DNA of 35,684 bases from positions 1 through 35,684 of the forward strand of contig JAHDSC010000097.1 of assembly GCA_018432925.1 (NCBI GenBank), in the 5' to 3' direction. Below the pieces are notes generated by a model, which was not told where the DNA came from, searched no databases, and saw only the letters and a program-made list of their open reading frames with translations. The translations under genes and the position numbers were made by a program. This DNA is from Desulfobacterales bacterium (lineage in GTDB: Bacteria > Desulfobacterota > Desulfobacteria > Desulfobacterales > JAHDSC01). Positions 27,020 through 34,841 of the stretch are shown here, piece by piece (the first letter of the stretch is position 1; the number at the start of each line of letters is the position of its first letter).

Positions 27020-27297
27020 ATAACTACCTGCATATCATATACCTTTAAACGCCGGTTTTCAGATTGCTCCGAAGCAAATGATTGAGTTCTATTCGGGTTC
27101 TTTATTGTTCTTTCCGTTTTATGACGAAACCAAATACCCAGAGTTTCTATCCTGCTCAGGTCGATGCCAATAATGGTTTAGGCTCGTTTCACCTTTTGAA
27201 ACCGAAAATTGAAGAACCCCGAGGCAAGCTGCGGGGAATCTTCGACCATAAGGACTTATTATCTGATTTTTGATTCGCTCGGTTTTGCGGTTCAAAT
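27020..27297. other. Intergenic region upstream of gyrA
   Basis: This spacer of 278 bp contains R2 repeat copy 2 (27205-27257) and a short hairpin TTGCT-TCGG-AGCAA (minus strand, near 27070). The gyrA promoter should lie here, but no clear -35/-10 pair was found. Confidence 0.45.
27205..27257 (-). repeat. Hairpin-forming repeat R2, copy 2
   Basis: On the minus strand it reads AGTCCTTATGGTCGAAGA, then TTCCCCGCAGCTTGCCTCGG and GGTTCTTCAATTTT, closely matching 8378-8430. The arms GAAGA/TCTTC and CCCCG/CGGGG enclose CAGCTTGCCT, so the compensated stem is better preserved here than in copy 1. Confidence 0.7.
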
Positions 27298-28380
27298 TCA
27301 CTTTTCAGCGGGAGCAAGTCTCTCCCGATAGCTGGTATGATAAATATCGGTTAAGGTTAGAAATGCGGTTACCACCAACGGACCGTAGATAATGCCAAGA
27401 ATCCCGAATAGCTTTAACCCACCCATGATGGAAAGAAAAACGAGCAGGGTGTGCATCTGAACACGTTTTCCCACCAGTTTGGGTTTGAACAGGTATTCGA
27501 TGCCGCCGGAAAGAATAAAGTAAAAAATAATGAAAAATATTCCTGCGGCAAATCGCCCTTTTAAAACAAGATAAATCGCAGCGGGAATGAATACCGCTCC
27601 GATCCCCACGATCGGCAGGAAGGCAAGGAAGGCCATTATTACCCCCCACAGAAATGGGGATTGAAAACCGAACAAGGCAAAAACGGCTCCTCCCAGAACC
27701 CCCTGGATCAAACCTCCCAAACCGTTGCCGATAAGTATGGCCCCCGCCATGTCCTTGAACTTTCGGATCAATTTTTCATCCTGTTCTTTGGGAAGAGGAG
27801 ATAAATTGATGATGAAATCAACCAGTCTTTTCCCGTCGATTAAGAGGAAATAAATAACAAGCAGCATGAAAAAGAAGTTGACCAGGAACTTGAGCATGTT
27901 TGAGGCAATGGATCGGGCCTGTTCGTATAGGAAAAAACCAACGATCTTGCCGAGTTCGGAAATCGCATTATTGAGCTCCTCGCCGGTCAGCTGAAAGTTG
28001 AAATTGGAGAGGAAAAGATTGATTCTTTCCAAAATCCTGCTGCTTTCAAACAGACTCTTCAACTGGTCCCCGATAGCGGCATTTTTCCCCATATTATACA
28101 GGTCGTAGGCTTCTTTTGATAATATCCCTACAAAAAAAGCAATCGGGATAAACAGCATGATAAAAATGAACAAACAGGTAACAAGGGAAGCAATGGGTGG
28201 CTTGATTTTATTTTTCTCGATGAAGAAGGTGTAAACCGGAATAAAAAGCCCGGTGACAACCGAAGCGAGAATAATGATCGAAACAAACGGCCATATCAGC
28301 CAGCCGAGCAATAGAGCGGAAGCTATGAACAGAAACAAAAAAAACCATAAAATTATATCCTTTGATGTCATATCTTCCAT
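27298..28380 (-). CDS. AI-2E family transporter (PerM/YdiK-like membrane protein)
   Basis: This 360-aa polytopic inner-membrane protein has the usual AI-2E/UPF0118 layout. Paired N-terminal helices (IILWFFLFLFIASALLLGWL, then FVSIIILASVVTGLF) and a third helix are followed by an extracytoplasmic helical segment (about 95-150). A central helix comes next (VNFFFMLLVIYFLLIDG), then a C-terminal bundle with GLIQGVLGGAVFALFGF, FLAFLPIVGIGAVFIP and the family segment LVFLSIMGGLKLFGILGIIYGPL. Members are named for autoinducer-2 export, but many act on other substrates (some as Na+/H+ antiporters), so the substrate is unknown. ATG 28380 and 28371 are both possible starts; neither has a strong ribosome binding site. 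Confidence 0.9.
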   Translation of the reverse strand: MEDMTSKDIILWFFLFLFIASALLLGWLIWPFVSIIILASVVTGLFIPVYTFFIEKNKIKPPIASLVTCLFIFIMLFIPIAFFVGILSKEAYDLYNMGKNAAIGDQLKSLFESSRILERINLFLSNFNFQLTGEELNNAISELGKIVGFFLYEQARSIASNMLKFLVNFFFMLLVIYFLLIDGKRLVDFIINLSPLPKEQDEKLIRKFKDMAGAILIGNGLGGLIQGVLGGAVFALFGFQSPFLWGVIMAFLAFLPIVGIGAVFIPAAIYLVLKGRFAAGIFFIIFYFILSGGIEYLFKPKLVGKRVQMHTLLVFLSIMGGLKLFGILGIIYGPLVVTAFLTLTDIYHTSYRERLAPAEK

Positions 28381-28753
28381 GGTTTCTTTCTGTCTCTTTG
28401 CTCTTCAAAATTTGGCCCACCGATGCGGCACGGAGGAGCTTTCTGCTTTGCAGGGAATTGAGGCCCATGCATCTGAGTGTATCAGTGTCAGGACCCGATC
28501 TTGATCCTCGAAATACTCCATGCGTTTCTGTGGTGTAAATTACCGCCTTCCTTGAACGAAATTGATCATTTTCGAAAGTTTTGAAATGCGCTTGCCTCGT
28601 ATCGGCCCAATGATTCCATTCCGCCCCGATGGGAAAAGGGATGCATTGGTTTACGTCCGGTTTCTTCTTTCAGCATCTGATTTGTTTTGTCGGCCCATGA
28701 TTTATGCAATACGTATGTTAAAAAGAATTATTTTTACAAACCGATTAAACGCG
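28381..28753. other. Intergenic region upstream of the AI-2E family gene
   Basis: This region contains dispersed repeat copy F (28490-28582) and no supported gene. The promoter of the AI-2E family gene could lie between 28381 and 28490, but no clear hexamers were found. Confidence 0.45.
28490..28582 (+). repeat. Dispersed ~100-bp repeat, copy F
   Basis: In order it shows GATCCTCGAAATACTCCATG, GTGGTGTAAATTACCGCC, TTCCTTGAACGAAATTGATC and ATTTTCGAAAG. These are the same blocks in the same order as copy D, with a short deletion after TTGAAC. Confidence 0.7.
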
Positions 28754-28783
28754 TCCTCCTTTTTCCACGGAGGAAAAGGAGGA
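28754..28783 (-). terminator. Strong hairpin after the small membrane protein gene
   Basis: TCCTCCTTTT and AAAAGGAGGA form a perfect 10-bp stem, with a loop region that can add two or three GC pairs. It lies about 50 nt downstream of the stop of the 28837-28992 gene. No T tract follows, so it may be an RNA-stabilising hairpin instead of an intrinsic terminator. Confidence 0.4.
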
Positions 28784-28836
28784 TTGTTGCGCTGAAATGA
28801 AGAAGGGCGTCGTGCAAAGTTATCGGACTGGAGTCC

Positions 28837-28992
28837 TTACTTGCTGATCATTACGCCAGATGCAAAATAAAGAAGGATTTCATAAATCAAGACCGGTATA
28901 TAACTATCGAAAATGGCAAACACAATGCCTCCGCCGATTATCGCCGGCACTCCGCAAAAAACCAACATGCCTAATTTTCTACTGATATTCAT
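28837..28992 (-). CDS. Small two-helix membrane protein of unknown function
   Basis: The 51-aa protein MNISRKLGMLVFCGVPAIIG... has two predicted membrane helices (about residues 7-28 and 30-48) separated by a single Asp-Ser turn. A very strong ribosome binding site (AGGAGGAG at 29003-29010) sits 10-12 nt upstream of this ATG. An ATG at 29001 would give 54 aa but leaves only 3 nt spacing. It is codirectional with the flanking genes. No family is recognised. Its strong translation signal is the main reason to believe it. Confidence 0.6.
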   Translation of the reverse strand: MNISRKLGMLVFCGVPAIIGGGIVFAIFDSYIPVLIYEILLYFASGVMISK

Positions 28993-29251
28993 CTTTATCA
29001 TTCTCCTCCTGGTTGTCAGTTCCCGATTATCATTTATCCTAAAACCAATTGTTTGGTGTAGCAATAACAATGAATCAAGTAAAGAAAAAAGATATAAAAC
29101 GGCGCAATTAAAGATTCGCCCCAGTTCCATTCGAAGGCAGCGGTTTGACAGCACCCGGTCTTCCGTTAAAAGTCCGATTTTTAAATCGCCCGGATACGAA
29201 AAAATAAAGTCCGCGGGAAAAAGTCTCGGCCCCAAAGCAAAAATAACCGAT

Positions 29252-30121
29252 TTATCCCTTCTTTGAAATCGCCTCTTCATATCTTGCAAGCGTAAAAAGC
29301 ATATCGGCCAGTCGGTTCAGATATTGATTAACCTTCTCGTTAGTGATTAATCCTTCATTTTTCATCCTTGCCGCCTTCCTCTCGGCTCTTCGGATAATCG
29401 TTCTTCCCACATCGATTTGAGCTGAAACCACGGATTCACCCGGAAAAATAAATTCCCTTTTCATTTCAAATGCCTGTTGGAGCTCATCAATAATTTTTTC
29501 TATCCGTTTGACATCCGATTCGTTTATCGTCCGGCTGAGTTTGCCGTAGTCCTCCGTCAGGGTGGAAAGTTCGGTACCGACAATGAGCAGATCTTTTTGA
29601 ACACTCAATATGATCTCTTTTATTTTTTGAGCGCTTGTCCCGGCTCTGGCGACGCCGAGAGCGGAGCTCGCTTCATCCAGCGTTCCGTAAGTATCCGGCC
29701 TCAGATCGTATTTCGGAACTCTCTGGCCGCCCAGAAGACTTGTCTCCCCCTTGTCTCCTTTTGTTGAAAACTTCATTTTTTCATCCTTTTTCATTTTTTT
29801 TAACAGCGCCATCTTTAGGGTGGTATAAACCTTATCGTTCCACGGCCAAAACTTTGCAATTACGGTTGCGTCATCAAACGTTTTTTCGAACAAGGTCTGC
29901 TCAACCCGGATTCCTCCTGAATCCTTTGTAAGATTCAGGTCTTCTTCAACAGGTTTCACACCGGCGGATTTTCTTGGTGAGCCCAAAATACTGCTCAGTG
30001 CCCGGTCCCATTGATCAATGTCTTTGCTGAAAAAAACAAGTTCACAATAATCGTCCGTAATACATCTGTTTTTATACACGCTCAATCGACCGCATTTTTC
30101 GAGGATGTCCTTTAATGTCAT
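29252..30121 (-). CDS. PduO-type cob(I)alamin adenosyltransferase with extra N-terminal domain
   Basis: The C-terminal part (116-289) is a PduO-type enzyme that transfers the adenosyl group of ATP to cob(I)alamin, making coenzyme B12. It begins MKFSTKGDKGETSLLGG, continues YGTLDEASSALGVARA, and has IDVGRTIIRRAERKAARM and VNQYLNRLADMLFTLARYEE. Residues 1-115 are an additional domain (DDYCELVFFSKDIDQWDRAL, then IAKFWPWNDKVYTTLKMALL) that I do not recognise. An internal AAGGA lies 7 nt before the ATG of residue 116, so a shorter form could also be made. No B12 biosynthesis or B12-dependent mutase genes are in the window. Confidence 0.88.
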   Translation of the reverse strand: MTLKDILEKCGRLSVYKNRCITDDYCELVFFSKDIDQWDRALSSILGSPRKSAGVKPVEEDLNLTKDSGGIRVEQTLFEKTFDDATVIAKFWPWNDKVYTTLKMALLKKMKKDEKMKFSTKGDKGETSLLGGQRVPKYDLRPDTYGTLDEASSALGVARAGTSAQKIKEIILSVQKDLLIVGTELSTLTEDYGKLSRTINESDVKRIEKIIDELQQAFEMKREFIFPGESVVSAQIDVGRTIIRRAERKAARMKNEGLITNEKVNQYLNRLADMLFTLARYEEAISKKG

Positions 30122-30484
30122 GGTCTTTCACCCATCATTTATTATGCTATTATGCGTGTTTTAAGGATATAAAATCGAATGATCTCCGACTCGATTTCCA
30201 TGCACAGACGTTCTGACCCCCAAAGCAAACGCTCACTTCATGCCGATTGTGCTATGGTCACGCGGTGAGGGATGAACAGGCCAATCCGGCCGGGGCAGCC
30301 GATTTTTGAGAATTTCTCATAAATACGATTGGTTTGGCTTGCTTGAAAAATCTCTATAGCGGATTGCGGTTCACCTGTCAAACAGCAAAACGATAATTCC
30401 CCGGCAGTGTCATTTTCCGTAAAGGCCTTAGAAATTTTATTCCGGATGATTCCATATGCCGACAACCCTCGTAAGCGGAGTTCA
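30122..30484. other. Intergenic region between rarA and the adenosyltransferase gene
   Basis: This 363-bp stretch contains one doubtful short frame on the minus strand (30238-30465, listed separately). AT-rich sequence at 30122-30180 may hold the adenosyltransferase promoter (CATAAT-like boxes on the minus strand), but no good -35 box was found. Confidence 0.4.
30238..30465 (-). CDS. Doubtful small protein downstream of rarA
   Basis: A 75-codon frame begins with TTG, 20 nt after the rarA stop, and contains CPGRIGLFIPHRVTIAQSA at its C-terminus. Only GAGGG directly abutting the start resembles a ribosome binding site, and no family is recognised. It may be a real small gene, the tail of a decayed gene, or chance. 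Confidence 0.22.
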   Translation of the reverse strand: MSAYGIIRNKISKAFTENDTAGELSFCCLTGEPQSAIEIFQASQTNRIYEKFSKIGCPGRIGLFIPHRVTIAQSA

Positions 30485-31867
30485 TTAATCCCCTTTCGAT
30501 TTTTCCTCCTTGCGGCACTTTTTTTCTTCGCTTTTCAGGCTTCGCCACCTATCCAGCCGGCGCTTGATGACCTTTTCATATCCTTGTTCGGCGGGAAAGT
30601 AGTAAAGTTGCCCCCGGAGTTCATCCGGCAGATATTCCTGAGGTGCGTATCCTTCTGAATAATCATGGGCATATCGGTAACCTTTTCCGTATCCAAGCTC
30701 CTCCATCAATCGGGTGGGGGCGTTTCGTATGTGGAGGGGAACGGATAGACTGCCCGAGCTTTTAACAACATGCTTCACCTCTGCATATGCCTTATATACG
30801 CGGTTGCTCTTCGGTGCCGTGGCCAGATAAACACAGGCCTGACCGAGCGCCAAATCCCCTTCCGGATGGCCGAGGAACCGGAAGGCTTCCATTGCTCCCA
30901 ATGCAATCCGGAGTGCGTTTGGATCCGCATTCCCTATATCCTCAGAGGCAAATCGGACCATTCTCCGTGCAATGTAAAACGGGTCTTCTCCGGCCGAAAG
31001 CATTCGCTCGAGCCAATAAAGTCCCGCATCCGGATCGCTGCCCCTCAAGCTTTTGTGAAATGCGGATATGAGGTTGTAGTGCTCTTCGCCGGACTTGTCA
31101 TACAAGATAGACTTTTTTTGGAGCGCTTTTTCGATATCCTTCCGATGGATCCGTATGCTTTGGGCCTTATGCAAAAAATCTTCTTGAGATATTATCAGAG
31201 AAACGGCCAGTTCGAGACCGTTTAACGCCGCACGGGCATCCCCATCCGCGATATGCGCCAGGTGAAAAACGGCATCCCTGTCAAATTGCACACCCGTATT
31301 TCCAAGCCCCCTTTCCCTGTCTCGGAGGGCATGGTCGAGTATTGCTACGATATCGGTTGAAGACAGCGGTTTCAACGTGATCACCCGGCATCTGGACAAA
31401 AGTGGAGGAATCACCTCAAAAGAGGGATTTTCAGTAGTCGCGCCGATTAAAGTAATCAATCCACTTTCTACGTGATGAAGGAATGCATCCTGCTGGGACT
31501 TGTTAAACCGGTGTATCTCATCAACGAAAAGGATCGTTTTTTTTTGATAGAGCCTTTGCTGATCTTTGGCGTCTTTTATGACCGACCGTATTTCACCGAC
31601 ACCCGAAAGAACTGCTGAGAAATGAACGAAATGTGAATGGCTGTTTCGGGTGATAATCCTTGCAAGGGTGGTTTTACCGCAACCCGGAGGACCCCAGAGG
31701 ATCATGGAAAAAATTCGGTCTTTTTCAACTGCATTTCTGATCAAAGACCCTTCGCCGACGGCATGCTGCTGTCCAATGAACTCATCGAGATTCCTCGGAC
31801 GCATCCTTTCTGCGAGCGGTTTCGACGATTCCGCGGCTTTTTGAGCCTGATATTCAAATAGGTCCAA
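30485..31867 (-). CDS. rarA: Replication-associated recombination protein RarA (MgsA), AAA+ ATPase
   Basis: RarA/MgsA is a tetrameric clamp-loader-like ATPase acting at stalled replication forks. The 460-aa protein starts MDLFEYQAQ and has PLAERMRPRNLDEFIGQQH, Walker A GPPGCGKTT, Walker B ILFVDEIHRFNKSQQDAFL, sensor 1 IGATTENPSFEV and arginine finger LLSRCRV. The C-terminal tetramerisation part has SAFHKSLRGSDPDAGLYWL, YARRM-like IARRMVRFASEDIGNADP and NAPTRLMEELGYGKGYRYAHD. The start is TTG with AAGGA 5-6 nt upstream. It lies 147 nt downstream of der on the same strand. Confidence 0.95.
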   Translation of the reverse strand: MDLFEYQAQKAAESSKPLAERMRPRNLDEFIGQQHAVGEGSLIRNAVEKDRIFSMILWGPPGCGKTTLARIITRNSHSHFVHFSAVLSGVGEIRSVIKDAKDQQRLYQKKTILFVDEIHRFNKSQQDAFLHHVESGLITLIGATTENPSFEVIPPLLSRCRVITLKPLSSTDIVAILDHALRDRERGLGNTGVQFDRDAVFHLAHIADGDARAALNGLELAVSLIISQEDFLHKAQSIRIHRKDIEKALQKKSILYDKSGEEHYNLISAFHKSLRGSDPDAGLYWLERMLSAGEDPFYIARRMVRFASEDIGNADPNALRIALGAMEAFRFLGHPEGDLALGQACVYLATAPKSNRVYKAYAEVKHVVKSSGSLSVPLHIRNAPTRLMEELGYGKGYRYAHDYSEGYAPQEYLPDELRGQLYYFPAEQGYEKVIKRRLDRWRSLKSEEKKCRKEEKSKGD

Positions 31868-32014
31868 TGTTATCCTTTTTGATCCCCGGGAATCCCTTAT
31901 CCGATGTTCTCTGATAAGCCGGCCTGTCCTGCGGGCACTCTATGTCTTGTCGAAATTGACGATCTTTGGGCCGGAGTAAAACCCGATACCGGAGGCAAGC
32001 CATGGTTTTTGCCA

Positions 32015-33325
32015 TCACGACCCGCGTGGTCGAAAAAACAGGCGAATCGGCGTCTTGTCCAGCCCCGCCCCTTCCCGGATCTGGTTGATCAGATATCGCC
32101 TGTAAGAAAAATGAACGGCATCCGGATAGTTCACAAAGCATACAAATGTCGGTGGTTTTGTAGACGTCTGGGTTGCATAATAAAATTTAATCCGTTTCCC
32201 CCTGTAAAGGGACGGCTCGTTTTTCCGAATCGCCGATTGCAGGATTCTATTGAGCTGTCCGGTTCCGATTCGTTGAATATATTGCCGGTAGACCTCATTC
32301 ACCAGGGGAAACAGTTTTAAAACCCCGAAACCGGTTCGAGCGGAAATGGTTGCCACCGGTGCAAAGCTCAAAAATTTAGCCTCCATTTTCAGCTGGCTGT
32401 AGTACGCTCTGGGGGGTTTTCCATCTTTTTCAACGGCATCCCACTTGTTCAGCACCAGAATGCATCCGCAGCCCCGCTCGAAAGCATATCCCGCAACACT
32501 GATGTCCTGATCGGTAATCCCTTCTTTCGCGTCCATGACGATCAGTGCCACATCACATCGTTCAAGGCTCTTTAAGGCTTTTATGATTGAAAATTTTTCA
32601 AGCTTTTCGACCACCTTCCCTTTGCGGCGGATACCGGCGGTATCTACTAGTACATATGACCTTCCGGCATGGGTAAAAACGGAGTCGATTGCATCCCGAG
32701 TCGTACCCGGCCGATCACTGACCACCAGGCGATTTTCCCCCAGAATGCAATTGATCAGCGATGATTTTCCGACGTTGGGTCTGCCGACAACGGCAATATG
32801 AGTCATCTCCCGGGGTAAAACCGATACCGTTTTCGGAATTGCGCGTACCAGGTCGTCAAGAAAATCATTCATCCCGTAACCGTGCTCGGCGGAAATCGGA
32901 TAGAGGTTTTCGGTGCCCAGTCCGTAAAAATCGTAAAGATTGACCTCCTGTTCCATTCCGTCTACTTTATTGACGGCGTAAAAAACCGGTTTATTAATTT
33001 TGCGGAAAATCTGAATGAGGTCTTTATCAAACGGAGATACACCTTCTTTTCCGTCCAGTAAAAAAATGATCCCGTCCGCGTCTTCGATAGCCTGGAATAC
33101 TTGGAAGCGGATCTTCTGCTCAAAATCATCTCCCTCATTGGCTAAAAATCCCCCCGTATCGATTAACGTGAATTCCACATCATTCCAACTCGCATTCCCA
33201 TAATGCCGGTCTCTCGTAACCCCGGGCAAATTATCCACCAGAGCGTCCTTTGTTCGGGTTACACGATTGAAAAAGGTCGATTTTCCCACGTTGGGTCGGC
33301 CGACGATTGCTATCACAGGTTTCAT
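32015..33325 (-). CDS. der: Ribosome biogenesis GTPase Der (EngA)
   Basis: Der has two tandem GTPase domains and helps assemble the 50S subunit. The 436-aa protein starts MKPVIAIVGRPNVGKSTFFN. Domain 1 has LPGVTRDR, DTGG and NKVD. Domain 2 has VVGRPNVGKSSLIN, RPGTTRDAID, DTAGIRRKGKV and NKWD. The C-terminal KH-like domain contains KIKFYYATQ-type sequence (RIKFYYATQTSTKPPTFVCF) and ends with PIRLFFRPR. The length is typical. The ribosome binding site is weak (GGATCCGGACC). Confidence 0.96.
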   Translation of the reverse strand: MKPVIAIVGRPNVGKSTFFNRVTRTKDALVDNLPGVTRDRHYGNASWNDVEFTLIDTGGFLANEGDDFEQKIRFQVFQAIEDADGIIFLLDGKEGVSPFDKDLIQIFRKINKPVFYAVNKVDGMEQEVNLYDFYGLGTENLYPISAEHGYGMNDFLDDLVRAIPKTVSVLPREMTHIAVVGRPNVGKSSLINCILGENRLVVSDRPGTTRDAIDSVFTHAGRSYVLVDTAGIRRKGKVVEKLEKFSIIKALKSLERCDVALIVMDAKEGITDQDISVAGYAFERGCGCILVLNKWDAVEKDGKPPRAYYSQLKMEAKFLSFAPVATISARTGFGVLKLFPLVNEVYRQYIQRIGTGQLNRILQSAIRKNEPSLYRGKRIKFYYATQTSTKPPTFVCFVNYPDAVHFSYRRYLINQIREGAGLDKTPIRLFFRPRGS

Positions 33326-33750
33326 GGTCCGGATCCAAAAATCAGTTAGATGTCAATTACGAAGAAGCGTTTCCACCCCATGGATTTTTGATGCTTCATA
33401 GCGGGCTGCCCTTCAATAAGGCGGTAAGGTTTGAGCCTATCGTTCGATATGCTGCGCCTTCACCCATTCGTGACGGGCATAATGCTCGATCGGCGGTTCA
33501 AGAGAGTGTGGCGCTGAATCGTGTCTCTTCCAATCATCGATTTGCTGAATTTTTAGACAGATATACATTACGGACGGGCGGATTGTCAAACCGTGTCACC
33601 GGATTATACCCCAATATCAGGTTTTTCCTTTACTCGGTGTCCATAAACGATTGTAAATTAGAATCCCCTTCTTTAGACCATAGACAGACAGCGGATACTG
33701 TGATATTTCCAAAAAATAATTCAAGCGGCTCCCATGACGTGGCGAGCGCT

Positions 33751-33839
33751 TTGGAAATTGCTCAATTTCTTTCAAGGTCCGGAAAGAGGATTTTTTTTCA
33801 CAGGAATTCGTTCGGTATTTAGAGGATTGAACGACTCGT
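33751..33839 (-). repeat. Dispersed ~100-bp repeat, copy G
   Basis: On the minus strand it shows CGAGTCGTTCAATCCTC, AAATACCGAACGAATTCC and GACCTTGAAAGAAATTGAGC, ending in AATTTCC. The order matches copy D. The middle is diverged and contains an eight-A run. Confidence 0.6.
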
Positions 33840-33904
33840 CCCGGCACAGAGCTCGGGTTCGATGGAATCTTTTGAAACCAATTCTATTCCTAAATGAGAA
33901 TTAT

Positions 33905-33977
33905 CCGAATCAGGTTTTTCCGGTCAAGTCTACCGTCCGCATGCCGCATTCGAAACCGGTAGAAAACCCTGATTCGG
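33905..33977. repeat. Long imperfect inverted repeat
   Basis: The arm CCGAATCAGGTTTTTCCGGT (33905-33924) pairs with ACCGGTAGAAAACCCTGATTCGG (33955-33977) with a few bulges, around a 30-nt loop. TCTAAAAAAG follows. It lies about 90 bp upstream of the lipoprotein start. It could end a minus-strand transcript or be a mobile-repeat remnant; no gene directly explains it. Confidence 0.5.
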
Positions 33978-34067
33978 TCTAAAAAAGCCATTTATGGATG
34001 AAAACGAGAATTGGTTTAACACTTTTATATATCAAAAATCTGAAAGTATCGACCGGAGGGCATATCA

Positions 34068-34685
34068 ATGAAACGGATCATTCAAAATTTGAAGTTCATC
34101 TGCTTCATCCTGTTAATCGGGACCGTTCTGGCCGCTTGTGCCACAACATCTTACCTGAATGTAACCTATCAACCCCCGCCCGAATCGTATGCTCTTGATG
34201 GCAAAGAAATCTTTTTTGATTTTAAAGACATGAGAACGGATAAAACCGTTTTAAGCGAAACGGCTCAGAAAAAGCTGAAAAACTTTACCGGAATTTTTTC
34301 GCTCACGGTGGCCTCACAAGGAGAAAAAGGGCCGGTGGTCGGCGCCTTTTATCTTCCTTCGCTGTTTCAGGAGGCATTCACAAGAAGCCTGGTAAACATG
34401 GGCGCAGAGCTCTTACCGGAACCAAAAAATGATGAGCCGATTTTGGAAATTGTCCTGAAAGATTTTATTCTGGATGTGGTGGGGAGAAAATGGGTGGCAA
34501 GTATTCGCTATGAAACCGATTTGATTAAAAACGGCAACCTCCTCGCCAGTCAAAATATAAGCGGCAATGCGGAAAGATATGATTTGCTGGGACGAAAAGA
34601 TGCCGACAAGCTCTTGGGGGAAATTTTCACAGATATCGTAAATAAGCTGGATATCCACAAATTATTTGAACAGGCGGGGCTATAA
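34068..34685 (+). CDS. Predicted outer-membrane lipoprotein (YajG-like pattern)
   Basis: The 205-aa protein begins MKRIIQNLKFICFILLIGTV and has a clear lipobox LAAC, predicting lipidation at Cys24. The mature part has DGKEIFFDFKDMRTDKTVLS, then FQEAFTRSLVNMGAELLPEP and LEIVLKDFILDVVGRKWVAS. This resembles the general layout of YajG-type and other small lipoproteins in which a resistance- or transport-like beta domain follows the anchor. The function is unknown. A strong GGAGGG lies 7 nt before the ATG. It is a single-gene unit. Confidence 0.8.
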   Translation: MKRIIQNLKFICFILLIGTVLAACATTSYLNVTYQPPPESYALDGKEIFFDFKDMRTDKTVLSETAQKKLKNFTGIFSLTVASQGEKGPVVGAFYLPSLFQEAFTRSLVNMGAELLPEPKNDEPILEIVLKDFILDVVGRKWVASIRYETDLIKNGNLLASQNISGNAERYDLLGRKDADKLLGEIFTDIVNKLDIHKLFEQAGL

Positions 34686-34699
34686 CAGGATCCGTTCGG

Positions 34700-34730
34700 T
34701 GGTGCGGTAAAAATTCCGCCTTTTTCTTTT
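34700..34730 (+). terminator. Possible intrinsic terminator after the lipoprotein gene
   Basis: GCGG and CCGC around TAAAAATT form a short stem directly followed by CTTTTTCTTTT, about 20 nt after the stop codon. The T tract is good but the stem has only four or five pairs. Confidence 0.4.
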
Positions 34731-34841
34731 CACAGACGAATTCCTTTATTCAGCGCATCATCGTCCGCCGGTAATAGCCGATTTCACACCGGAAGACTGA
34801 TTCCCGGGTATTTTGCAACCGTTGAAAATCAAATGGATCGA

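Larger units (their letters stand above)
33326..34067. other. Intergenic region between der and the lipoprotein gene
   Basis: This 742-bp region has no convincing gene. A 171-codon plus-strand frame overlaps the der start and the repeat and has no ribosome binding site. The region holds dispersed repeat copy G (33751-33839) and a long imperfect hairpin (33905-33977). Promoters for the divergent der and lipoprotein genes should lie here. Confidence 0.5.

Noticed and set aside
33307-33822. Plus-strand frame of 171 codons upstream of der
   Set aside because: It overlaps the der start codon and repeat copy G, lacks a ribosome binding site and shows no protein-like pattern.
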